Shown here one piece after another: positions 7,276 to 15,228 of a stretch of DNA of 64,000 nucleotides (positions are counted from its first letter, which is position 1; each line of letters starts with the position of its first letter). The notes under the pieces are model-generated. The model was not told the origin of the DNA. It did not search any database and saw only the letters and a list, made by a program, of their open reading frames with translations. The DNA comes from [Empedobacter] haloabium. GTDB lineage: Bacteria; Pseudomonadota; Gammaproteobacteria; Burkholderiales; Burkholderiaceae_D. The translations under genes were made by a program, and so were the position numbers. The stretch is from NCBI GenBank assembly GCA_008011715.2, contig CP136508.1, forward strand, positions 5,394,001-5,458,000, read 5' to 3'.

Positions 7276-9915
7276 TTACTCCAGCGGCACGGTCAGCGCC
7301 TGCCGGATCGCCACGCAGCGGCGGTCCTCGTCGTGCTGGGCCAGCAGCGTGCGGCGGGCGCCGGCCGACAAGGTCGTGTACTTTGCCGCGGCATCGGCCA
7401 GCCGCTGCACGCTGTGCGGCGTGCAGGCCGCCGGAATCAGGCTGGCCGCATAGGCACGCATGAAGACAGGGCCGGTGCTCTTGTCCAGCTCCGGCAGTTG
7501 GGCCAGGCGGCGCTCGGCCGTCTGTTCGGCCAGTTCCGCCTGCGACGCCGGGTACAGGTTTTCCATCGCGGTGCGGATGCGCCCGAACGGCAGCTTGGTG
7601 CGCGGATCGCCGATCTGGCCCAGCCACTCGGTCTTGACCTGCGGGTCCGGCCGCACCACGCTGGCCGCCAGCGCGGCGGCGGCCCCGGTGTCCGACTTGT
7701 CGCGCTGCTGCTCCGCCGCCAGCAGCGCGGTGCTGCCCGGGGCGTCGCGTTCGACCAGCTTGCGCACGATCGTCCAGCGCACGTCCTGGCTGACCGTCAC
7801 GCCCTGCGGCACGCCGCGGCCGGCCAGGAGGCCGGCCAGGCGGGCCAGCGCTTCCGGGCTGCCGGCCAGGTCGATGTAGGCCGTCAGCCAGCGGCGCTTG
7901 AAATTGGCGTCGGTGCCGCTGCGCACGCCCTGCCACGCCATGTCCTCCAGCGCCTGCGTGGTCTTGCGCGTGTAGGCCGCCCGCGGCGCCATGCGCTGCA
8001 GGTAGGCGTGCCCGCCACGCACCTTGTCCAGCACATTGCCCAGCAGGGCGTAATCCGTCTCGCGCGGCGCGTTGTTCAGCGCCGTCTGCAGGAATTCGTT
8101 CAGGGGGAGCGCACCGTCGCGCACGCCCTCCCACATGCTTTGCCACAGCATCGCGCGCAGCAGGGGGTCGGCGACCTTGCTGACATTGCCGCGCGCCGTG
8201 GCGAACGAGCGCTCGTCCAGCTTGACCTTGACGAAGCCCCAGTCCTGGTAGTTCGGGTAGACCAGGTCCGGGCATGGCGCGCCGTGCAGCGCCGGCACGT
8301 CCGTAAGCGCGCCCTGGTACGTCACCGGCACGTTGCGCTCCAGCTTGACCGCCTTGCCCTTCGCATCGAACAGCGCCACCTGCACGCGCTGCTCGCGCAG
8401 CACCGGATAGGCCTGCGGCGCCGTTTGGCGCAGCGCGAACGCCTCGACCTTGCCGGCCTTGCAGCTGTACTCGGCCGCGATGGTGTTCACGCCCGGCTGG
8501 TACAGCCACTGCTGCGTCCAGGGTCCCAGGTCGCGCCCGGCCGCTTCGCCCAGGCTGCCGATGAAGTCCACCAGCCGCGCATTGCGGAACTGGTACTTGA
8601 CGAGGTAATTGTGCACGCCCTTGCGGAACGTCTCCTCGCCCAGCAGGTGGCGCAACTGCTTCAGGGTCGAGGCGCCCTTGGCGTAGGTAATCGCATCGAT
8701 ATTGTCGAAGGCGTTGGCGGTCGTCGGCACCGGCACCTCGATCGGGTGCGTGCCGGGCGAATCGTCCTGGCGATAGGCGCCCGCCTTGGCATTCGAATAA
8801 AAATACTGCCAGGCGTTCTTGAACTCGGTCGCTTCGGCGGTGCCCAGGGTGCCCATGAAGGAGGCGAAGCTCTCGTTCAGCCACAGGCCGTTCCACCACT
8901 GCATCGTCACCAGATCGCCGAACCACTGGTGCGCCATCTCGTGCATGATGACGCTGGCCAGCGCGTGGCGCTGGTCGGTCGTCATCTTGTCCTTGTGCAG
9001 GAAGCGTGCTTCGGCGAACGTGATCGCCCCGGCGTTTTCCATCGCGCCGTACAGGAAGTCCGGCACCAGCAGCTGGTCGTATTTGTCGAACTGGTACGGG
9101 ATGCCGAAATACTCGTCGAAGAACGCCAGCCCCTGCTTCGTGTAGGTGAACCATGGGGCCGGGTCGATCTGCGCCGCCACCGACTGGCGCGCGAACAGGC
9201 GCATCGGGTACTTGGCGCTGCCGTCTTCCCAGATCTTGTACGGCCCGGCGTGCAGCGAGAAGTTATAGGCCGACAGCTTCTTCGTGACCGGGAAGGTCCA
9301 GCGCTTGCCGCCGTCGGCGTCGCGCACCGACGATTCGCGCGTGGTCGAGACCACGACCCAGTCGGCCGGCGCCGTCACGTTCACCTGGTAGGTCGCCTTC
9401 AGGTCGGGCTGGTCGAACAGCGCGAACATCTGGTGCGCCGCGGCCGGCTCGAAATGCGAGTAGGTGTAGACGCGGCCATCGACCGGGTCGACCATGCGGT
9501 GCAAACCTTCGCCATTGGTGCTGTGGGCCCGCTCGTAGCTGACGACGACCTCGTTGCGGCCCGCCTTCAGGTCGGCGGCGGCCAGGGTGATGAACCAGTT
9601 GTTGTATTGCGGCGCGACGGTCTTGCCGTTCACGGTCAGCGCCTTGATCGTGGCCTTGTCCAGGTCCACCGTCAGCGCCTCGGCGGCGTCCTTCAGGTCG
9701 AAGCGCAAGGTGGTGGTGGCGGCGAAGGTTTCCTTGCCCGTCAGCGTGAAGTCGAGCACGTACTCCACGTTCGACACGCGCGCGGCGCGCGCCTCGGCGT
9801 CGGCCTGCGCCAGCCAGGCGTTGTCCGGGCGCGTGGCTGCCTGCGCGGGCAGCGCGCCCGCCACCAGGGCGGTACCGAATGCGAGGGCAACAGCTTGCGA
9901 GATCAGCGATTTCAT
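7276..9915 (-). CDS. Secreted M1 family zinc aminopeptidase
   Basis: A periplasmic or secreted aminopeptidase of 879 residues. The ATG at 9915 has AAGGATA upstream and begins a signal peptide (MKSLISQAVALAFGTALVAG, cleavage after AQA). The exopeptidase motif GAMENAG precedes the zinc site HEMAHQWFGD (H325, E326, H329), with the third ligand Glu in LWLNESFASF. The C-terminal half is the helical ERAP1/PepN-like domain. The signal peptide separates it from cytosolic PepN. It is divergent from the GNAT gene with about 105 bp between starts. Confidence 0.93.
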   Translation of the reverse strand: MKSLISQAVALAFGTALVAGALPAQAATRPDNAWLAQADAEARAARVSNVEYVLDFTLTGKETFAATTTLRFDLKDAAEALTVDLDKATIKALTVNGKTVAPQYNNWFITLAAADLKAGRNEVVVSYERAHSTNGEGLHRMVDPVDGRVYTYSHFEPAAAHQMFALFDQPDLKATYQVNVTAPADWVVVSTTRESSVRDADGGKRWTFPVTKKLSAYNFSLHAGPYKIWEDGSAKYPMRLFARQSVAAQIDPAPWFTYTKQGLAFFDEYFGIPYQFDKYDQLLVPDFLYGAMENAGAITFAEARFLHKDKMTTDQRHALASVIMHEMAHQWFGDLVTMQWWNGLWLNESFASFMGTLGTAEATEFKNAWQYFYSNAKAGAYRQDDSPGTHPIEVPVPTTANAFDNIDAITYAKGASTLKQLRHLLGEETFRKGVHNYLVKYQFRNARLVDFIGSLGEAAGRDLGPWTQQWLYQPGVNTIAAEYSCKAGKVEAFALRQTAPQAYPVLREQRVQVALFDAKGKAVKLERNVPVTYQGALTDVPALHGAPCPDLVYPNYQDWGFVKVKLDERSFATARGNVSKVADPLLRAMLWQSMWEGVRDGALPLNEFLQTALNNAPRETDYALLGNVLDKVRGGHAYLQRMAPRAAYTRKTTQALEDMAWQGVRSGTDANFKRRWLTAYIDLAGSPEALARLAGLLAGRGVPQGVTVSQDVRWTIVRKLVERDAPGSTALLAAEQQRDKSDTGAAAALAASVVRPDPQVKTEWLGQIGDPRTKLPFGRIRTAMENLYPASQAELAEQTAERRLAQLPELDKSTGPVFMRAYAASLIPAACTPHSVQRLADAAAKYTTLSAGARRTLLAQHDEDRRCVAIRQALTVPLE

Positions 9916-10020
9916 CGTTATCCTTTTGGGTGGCTTGCCCTCAGTCGGCCCCGAGTGAGCGGCGCGGGGATGATACCATCGGAGCCACCGAATAAATCGT
10001 TGAAAAGCCCCTGTCCAACT

Positions 10021-10473
10021 ATGCAGATATCCTTTGAAACCGCCGACCAGCCGGACGTCCACGCCCTCATCGCCGAACTGGACGACTACTTGTATTCGCT
10101 CTACCCCGCCGAGAACGTGTATGCGCTGGACGTGGCCTCGCTGACGCAGCCGAACGTGCTGTTCGCCGTCGCCCGCGCCAACGACGGCGCCGCGCTTGGC
10201 TGCGCCGCGGTCGTCGTCACGCCCGCCTACGGCGAAGTCAAGCGCATGTACGTGCGTCCGGCGGCGCGCGGCCAGGGCGCGGCGCGCCGGCTGCTGGAAA
10301 CCCTGGAGGCGCGCGCCCGCGCCGAGGGCTGCACTTCACTGATGCTGGAAACCGGCCCCACGATGCCGGAAGCGCTGGCCCTGTACGAACGCCTCGGCTA
10401 CAAGCACCGCGGGCCGTTCGGCGATTATCCGGACGATCCGCTGTCCGTCTTCATGGCCAAGGCGCTGGCATGA
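10021..10473 (+). CDS. GNAT family N-acetyltransferase
   Basis: A 150-residue single-domain acetyltransferase. The acetyl-CoA binding motif is VKRMYVRPAARGQGAARRLLE (Q/RxxGxG/A form), followed by LMLETG and a C-terminal ALYERLGYKHRGPF typical of GNATs acting on small molecules or amino acids. No convincing ribosome-binding site precedes the ATG. The 3' end overlaps the MazG-like gene by 4 bp (ATGA), so the pair is co-translated. The acceptor substrate is unknown. Confidence 0.88.
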   Translation: MQISFETADQPDVHALIAELDDYLYSLYPAENVYALDVASLTQPNVLFAVARANDGAALGCAAVVVTPAYGEVKRMYVRPAARGQGAARRLLETLEARARAEGCTSLMLETGPTMPEALALYERLGYKHRGPFGDYPDDPLSVFMAKALA

Positions 10474-10820
10474 GCGACAGCCTGCACGACCTGCGCGCGC
10501 GCACCCGCGCCTTCGCGGCCGAGCGCGACTGGCAGCAGTTCCATACGCCGAAGAACCTGGCGATGGCCTTGTCGGTGGAGGTGGCGGAACTGGCCGAGCA
10601 TTTCCAGTGGCTGGCCACGGGCGCGCCCGCCGAACTGGACGAGCGCAAGCGCGAGGGCGTGCGCCAGGAGCTGGCGGACGTGCTGCTGTACCTGGTGCAG
10701 CTGGCCGACCGGCTGGACGTCGACCTGCACGCGGCGGCGCTGGAGAAGCTGGCGCTCAACGCGGCCAAGTACCCCGCGGCGCAGGTGCGCGGCGATGCGC
10801 GCAAATACGACGAATACTGA
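10470..10820 (+). CDS. MazG-like nucleotide pyrophosphohydrolase
   Basis: A 116-residue all-alpha NTP pyrophosphatase-type protein. The metal-binding helix EVAELAEHFQW (ExxE) is followed by a second acidic helix ELADVLLYLVQLADRLDVDL (ExxD). The N-terminal RDWQQFHTPKNLAMAL segment is typical of the RS21-C6/dCTPase-like branch that hydrolyses (d)NTPs to monophosphates, a housecleaning role. It overlaps the GNAT gene by 4 bp and is convergent with the hydrolase gene, with no gap between stops. Confidence 0.88.
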   Translation: MSDSLHDLRARTRAFAAERDWQQFHTPKNLAMALSVEVAELAEHFQWLATGAPAELDERKREGVRQELADVLLYLVQLADRLDVDLHAAALEKLALNAAKYPAAQVRGDARKYDEY

Positions 10821-11717
10821 TTACAAGCCGAGCGCCTTGCGGATCTCCCGCCCGACGATCGCCCAGGCCGGCGACGTCGCCGCCACCTCGTCGTAATGGC
10901 TGGCGCCGGGCAGCACGATGACTTCGGCCGCGTCACCGGCGGCGCGGGCGCGGGCAGCATAGGCGGTGCCGGTGGACGGCGGCGAGACGATGTCGTGCTC
11001 GCCGTGGATCAGCACCGTGCGGATCGCGGCCGGCAGCATCTCGGCCGGCGACGTGTCCGCGAACACGTCCGGCCGCGCGGCCGTCGGCTTGCCCGCCAGC
11101 TGCGCCGTGTCGCGCTCGCAGCTGCTCTTGATCAGCGCCGCCTGATTGCGCAGGTCGGCCAGGCCGCCCAGGCTGATCACCGTCGGCAGCGCCAGCGGGT
11201 CGCGCGCATGCGCCGGGCTCCATGATGGCAGCCGGTGGCGCGACGCGGCCCATTGGGCCAGGTGGCCGCCGGCGGAATGGCCGACGGCCACGATGCGCGC
11301 CAGGTCGAGCCGTTGCGCCGGCGCCTCCTGCTTCAGGCGGTCGATGGCGGTGGCGATGTCCTGGTAGGTGCCGGGATAGCCGCCGCCCGTTTCGTCATGA
11401 CGGCGATACTCCACGTTCCACACCGCGATGCCCTGCGCCTTTAGCGCGCCGGCCATGTTGCGCATCTGCGTGATGCCGCCGAATTCCACCGTCCAGCAGC
11501 CACCGTGGATCAACACCACGACCGGGAATGGCCCGTTGCCGGCAGGCCGGAACAGCTCGACGAACTGCGAGGGCGCCGGGCCATAGGCGATGTGCGCGTC
11601 GGGCTGCGGCCCGGTCAGGGCCAGGTAGTCCTGCAGCGACATCGGCGCTGACACGGCGGCGCTGGTCAGCAACGTGCCGGCGGCGGCCAGCAGGGAATGG
11701 CGGATCGGCTTGCGCAT
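10821..11717 (-). CDS. Exported alpha/beta hydrolase (esterase-like)
   Basis: A 298-residue alpha/beta hydrolase. The N-terminus MRKPIRHSLLAAAGTLLTSAAVSA is a signal peptide. The oxyanion motif VVLIHGGCWT (HGG) and nucleophile elbow GHSAGGH are present, and the late VLIHGEHDIVSPP and GASHYDEV supply the Asp and His of the triad. HGGxW with GHSAGG is the layout of the kynurenine formamidase/BD-FAE esterase group. GAGGAAGCC precedes the ATG. It is the last minus-strand gene downstream of the TonB receptor, 88 bp away, and could belong to the same transcript. Confidence 0.85.
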   Translation of the reverse strand: MRKPIRHSLLAAAGTLLTSAAVSAPMSLQDYLALTGPQPDAHIAYGPAPSQFVELFRPAGNGPFPVVVLIHGGCWTVEFGGITQMRNMAGALKAQGIAVWNVEYRRHDETGGGYPGTYQDIATAIDRLKQEAPAQRLDLARIVAVGHSAGGHLAQWAASRHRLPSWSPAHARDPLALPTVISLGGLADLRNQAALIKSSCERDTAQLAGKPTAARPDVFADTSPAEMLPAAIRTVLIHGEHDIVSPPSTGTAYAARARAAGDAAEVIVLPGASHYDEVAATSPAWAIVGREIRKALGL

Positions 11718-11805
11718 GGCTTCCTCGGCAGTGAAAAAGGGCAGAGCGCAGCATACCGCGCCCTGCCCCGCATGGGAATAGCCGTGCCGAGCGCGAACCG
11801 TCGCT

Positions 11806-14259
11806 TCAGAACTTGAAGCTGGCCCGCGCGTAGTAATAGCCGCCGTTGATGCCGAATGGCGAGAACGACGGATAGATCGTGACGGCGGCGTTGTTCAGGT
11901 CGGCCCGGTACGTGGCCAGCAGGTCGGCGTTGACCTGGTCGGGGTACTGGTTGAACAGGTTGTTGGCGCCGGCCGAGACGGTCCAGTGGTTGTTCACCTT
12001 GTAGCTCAGCTCCAGGTCGGTGATGGCCGTTGTCTTGATCTCGTTCTTGAAATACGTGCCGCCGTCCGGCGACTCGTGGTTGTAGGACTTGCCGTAGATC
12101 GCTTCGCGCAGGTTGACGGTCCACGGCCCCAGCTTCCACAACGCGCCCAGGTTGACGCGGGTGCGCGGCGAGGCCGTTTCCAGGTTCGAGATCGCCGTCC
12201 TGTCCAGCAGGCTTTGCGGCGCCAGCTGGGTCGGCGCCTGGTTGATCTTCGTGACGCGCACCTGGTTGTAGTTGGCCGCCAGCGACCAGTCGACCCGACC
12301 CAGGTCGCCGTAATTGCTGTTGACGGTGGCGACCAGCTCCACGCCGCGCGAGCGGGTGTTGACGGCGTTCGAGAAGATGTTGATGCCGGTCTCGCTGACG
12401 GTGGGATCGAGCACGTTGCCGTTGGCGAGGATCGCCGCCACGACGGCTGGCGAGTTGACGGCACCGCCGGAGCCGTACAGCGCGCCGCTGCCGACGATGC
12501 GGTCGCGGATCTTGATCTGGTAGGCGTCCAGGGTCAGCGAAACGTTGCTGGCCGGGTTCAGCACCAGCCCCGCCGACAGGTTGGTGGACGCTTCCGGCTT
12601 CAGGCCGTCGATGCCGACCAGGCGCGCGCCGGCGGAGTTCGGCGCCAGCTGCACGAACGCGCTGGTGGGCGAGACGTTGGTGGCCGAGTAGTACTGCTCC
12701 GCCAGCGTCGGCGCCCGGAAGCCGTTGCTGTAGGTGCCGCGCACGGCGAACGTCGGCGTCACGTCGTAGCGGCTGGTCAGCTTGCCCACCTTGGCGTTGC
12801 CGAAATCGCTGAAGTGCTCGTAGCGCGCGGCCAGGTCGACCGTCAAGCCGGACAGCGGGAAGCTGATGAAGTTGGCGTAGACGGCCTTGTTGTTGCGGCT
12901 GTACTTGCCGGCGTCCGTCAGCGAGAAGCCGGGATAGGACTGCGAACCTTCCTTGTAACGCGAAGCCGGGTCGCCGGCGACGATTTCGTAGCGGTCGACG
13001 CGGTGCTCCAGGCCCAGCGCGAAGGTGGACGGCTTGTCCCAGCCCATCCGCACTTCGCGGCTGACGTCGAAGTTGTTGGTCCACTGGCTGGCGATGAACT
13101 CGCCGGCGGCGAACGAGGTCGGCGTGGCGCCGGTGTCGTTGTACAGCGAGACGTTGGCGCTGTCCTCGACGCCGATCTTGGCCTCGTCGCGGCCGTAGGT
13201 GGTCGACAGCTCCCAGTGCCAGGCACCGCCGATCTTGCCGCGCGCCCCGGCGGTGACGGCGTAATCGGTTTCCTTCATCGTTTCCTTCGGATCGAAACCG
13301 AGCGGGTAGACGGCCGGCAGCCGGCTGGGCATGCGGTAGTTCTCATGGGCGCGGGCGTGCTTGCGGCCGGCGGTGGCGAAGGCGTACAGCGCGGTGTCGT
13401 CGTCGATGTCGTAGCCGGCGTTCAGCGCCAGCGTGTGCAGGTGATACTGTGCGTCGCCGGAGATCTTGTTCAGGTATGGGTAGCCGGGCGCCTGCAGCAA
13501 GGGCTGGCTGGCCAGGTTGGCCGGATCGAGTACGCGCGGGTCGATGCCGCCTCGGTCGCTGTAGCCGTGGTAGCGCGATTCGGCGGTCAGGCTGATGAAG
13601 GCGTTGGTCATTGGTGCGAAGCCGATGTTGGCGGTGCCGTCGCCGGTGTTGCCGCCACCGTCGCCATAGCGGCCGCCGTTGACGTTGCCGGACAGGCCCT
13701 GGTTGTTCGACTTCAGGATGATGTTGACGACACCGGCGATCGCATCGGTGCCGTACTGCGCGGCGGCGCCGTCCTGCAGCACTTCGATATGGTCGATCGC
13801 GGCGACCGGGATGTAATTCAGGTCGGCCGCCGCGCCACCCTGGTACGGCCCGCCCAGCACGGCCAGGTTGGCCGTGCCGTGCCGGCGCTTGCCGTTGACG
13901 AGCACCAGCGTGTTGTTGGGCGACAGCCCGCGCAGCCGGGCCGACAGCGTCAGGTTGGCGGTGTCGCCGCCGAACGCCTGCGCCGTGAACGACGGGATGT
14001 TCTGCGCGATGGCCTGGATCAGGTCCGGCTGGCCGGTGCGCTGCAGCGATGCGGCATCCAGGACCTGGATCGGCGAGGCGCTGTTTTCCGCTTTCAGCCC
14101 GCTGGCGCGGGTGCCGGTCACGATGACGGCGCCCACCGTGGCGGGCGCGCCGGCGGCGCCGACCACCTCCGTCTGCGGGTCGGCGGCGGGTTCGGCCAGG
14201 GCGAGCCCGGTGTGCAGCAGCATCGCGGTGGCGCTGGAGGTGAGGATGGCCTTGTGCAT
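11806..14259 (-). CDS. TonB-dependent outer-membrane receptor
   Basis: An 817-residue TonB-dependent receptor. A signal peptide (MHKAILTSSATAMLLHTGLALA) is followed by a TonB-box-like region (VIVTGTRASG), the plug domain (SPIQVLD, LSARLRGLSPNNTLVLVNGKRR, IEVLQDGAAAQYGTDAIAGVVNIILK) and a long barrel ending in SFKF with terminal aromatic Phe. AAAGGACC precedes the ATG. It lies 52 bp downstream of the RidA gene in the amine oxidase / cytochrome c / RidA cluster, so it may import the amine or peptide substrate. That substrate link is inference from position. Confidence 0.9.
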   Translation of the reverse strand: MHKAILTSSATAMLLHTGLALAEPAADPQTEVVGAAGAPATVGAVIVTGTRASGLKAENSASPIQVLDAASLQRTGQPDLIQAIAQNIPSFTAQAFGGDTANLTLSARLRGLSPNNTLVLVNGKRRHGTANLAVLGGPYQGGAAADLNYIPVAAIDHIEVLQDGAAAQYGTDAIAGVVNIILKSNNQGLSGNVNGGRYGDGGGNTGDGTANIGFAPMTNAFISLTAESRYHGYSDRGGIDPRVLDPANLASQPLLQAPGYPYLNKISGDAQYHLHTLALNAGYDIDDDTALYAFATAGRKHARAHENYRMPSRLPAVYPLGFDPKETMKETDYAVTAGARGKIGGAWHWELSTTYGRDEAKIGVEDSANVSLYNDTGATPTSFAAGEFIASQWTNNFDVSREVRMGWDKPSTFALGLEHRVDRYEIVAGDPASRYKEGSQSYPGFSLTDAGKYSRNNKAVYANFISFPLSGLTVDLAARYEHFSDFGNAKVGKLTSRYDVTPTFAVRGTYSNGFRAPTLAEQYYSATNVSPTSAFVQLAPNSAGARLVGIDGLKPEASTNLSAGLVLNPASNVSLTLDAYQIKIRDRIVGSGALYGSGGAVNSPAVVAAILANGNVLDPTVSETGINIFSNAVNTRSRGVELVATVNSNYGDLGRVDWSLAANYNQVRVTKINQAPTQLAPQSLLDRTAISNLETASPRTRVNLGALWKLGPWTVNLREAIYGKSYNHESPDGGTYFKNEIKTTAITDLELSYKVNNHWTVSAGANNLFNQYPDQVNADLLATYRADLNNAAVTIYPSFSPFGINGGYYYARASFKF

Positions 14260-14311
14260 TGCGTGGTCCTTTATTCTTGTTGACGGAGTGGAAACGGGTG
14301 CAGGGACAGCG

Positions 14312-14812
14312 TTACTTCCTGGCGGCGACCACCTCGATCTCCACCAGCCAGCCGGGCGAATTCAGGCCGGCCACCTGCATCACGGCGCGCGCCGGCAGGT
14401 TGGGCTGCGGCCCGGGCTGGGCGCCGGCGCCGAAGAACTGGGTATAGGCCTCCATGAAGCCCTTGATGTCGGCGCGGCCGCCCTTGGCGGGGTCGCCCAC
14501 CAGGAACACCTGCATCTTGACGACGTCCCCCATTGCCAGGTTCATCGATTTCAGGATCTCGTCGATTTTCTTGAGCACGCCCATCGTCTGCGTCCGGGTG
14601 TCGCCATAGGCGGCCAGCGAGTCGGGATGGGCCGCCTTGTCGACCACCGGCGGCACCTGCCCGCTGATGAAGTGGATCGTCGCGTTGGGCGGCAGCGTGA
14701 CCGCCTGCGCGATGGGAAAGTCGGAACCCGGGATCTTGTGGCGCACGATGTCCTGGGCCTGGGTGCCGGCGCTTGCCAGCAGCAGCGTCATGGCGATGGC
14801 GGTGTTTTTCAT
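14312..14812 (-). CDS. RidA family protein with signal peptide
   Basis: A 166-residue member of the YjgF/YER057c/UK114 (RidA) family, whose known activity is hydrolysis of reactive enamines/imines to ketones and ammonia. Most RidA proteins are cytosolic and about 125-130 residues, whereas this one has an added signal peptide (MKNTAIAMTLLLASAGTQAQ), so it is predicted periplasmic. Family features include FISGQVPP, QTMGVLKKI, VVKMQVFL, PARAVMQVAGL and a final VEIEVVAA. AAAGGGAATC precedes the ATG. It lies 9 bp downstream of the cytochrome c gene and serves logically to clear imines made by the amine oxidase. Confidence 0.88.
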   Translation of the reverse strand: MKNTAIAMTLLLASAGTQAQDIVRHKIPGSDFPIAQAVTLPPNATIHFISGQVPPVVDKAAHPDSLAAYGDTRTQTMGVLKKIDEILKSMNLAMGDVVKMQVFLVGDPAKGGRADIKGFMEAYTQFFGAGAQPGPQPNLPARAVMQVAGLNSPGWLVEIEVVAARK

Positions 14813-14821
14813 GATTCCCTT

Positions 14822-15228
14822 TCAGTGTTTGTTGGACAATTGGCGTGCGGCGAACTGCGTCGCCTTCAGCTCGGCGCGCAGCGTGGCCACCTGCTGCTCG
14901 GTCAGCGCACCGGCGCCGTTGCCCCAGCTCGAGCGCACATACGTGAGCACGGCGGCGATATCGGCATCGGACAGGCTGGCGGAAAAATCGGGCATGCCGC
15001 CGCGCCCCTTCAGCAGCACAGTGGCGGGGTCCTGCGCGGGCCCCTGCACCTGTCTCTTATACAGAACGCGTTGCCGGCCAGCGCCGGGAACGCGCCCGGG
15101 ATGCCCTTGCCGCTGGCCTGGTGGCAGGCGGCGCAGCTTTTCTGGAACACGGCCTTGCCGTCCGCCTCGGCGGCGGTGGCCGACATCGCGAACACGGCAA
15201 AAGCCAGGGTGGCTGCGATGCGTTTCAT
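14822..15228 (-). pseudogene. Cytochrome c (class I), apparently frameshifted by a 14-bp insert
   Basis: The ATG at 15228 begins a signal peptide (MKRIAATLAFAVFAMSATAA) and the haem site CAACH. The frame is lost at GNAF, after which the downstream frame resumes as VQGPAQDPATVLLKGRGGMPDF, with the axial Met in GGMPDF and the C-terminal helix DIAAVLTYVRSSW. The break is exactly the 14 bp TGTATAAGAGACAG (minus strand), occupying 15050-15063. Deleting it joins GNAF to VQGPA and restores one ORF of about 130 residues. These 14 bp equal the inner end of the Tn5/Nextera mosaic end, so an assembly artefact is the likely cause and the gene is probably intact in the organism. Start and stop of the neighbouring oxidase overlap by 3 bp. 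Confidence 0.88.

Noticed and set aside
7333..10473. Very long plus-strand open frame of about 1046 codons
   Set aside because: It is the antisense shadow of the M1 aminopeptidase gene, kept open by high GC. Only its last 151 codons (from 10021) are a real gene, the GNAT.
15050..15063. True Tn5-type transposon scar in the cytochrome gene
   Set aside because: There is no 9-bp target duplication, no complete 19-bp end and no transposon body. A library artefact explains the data better.
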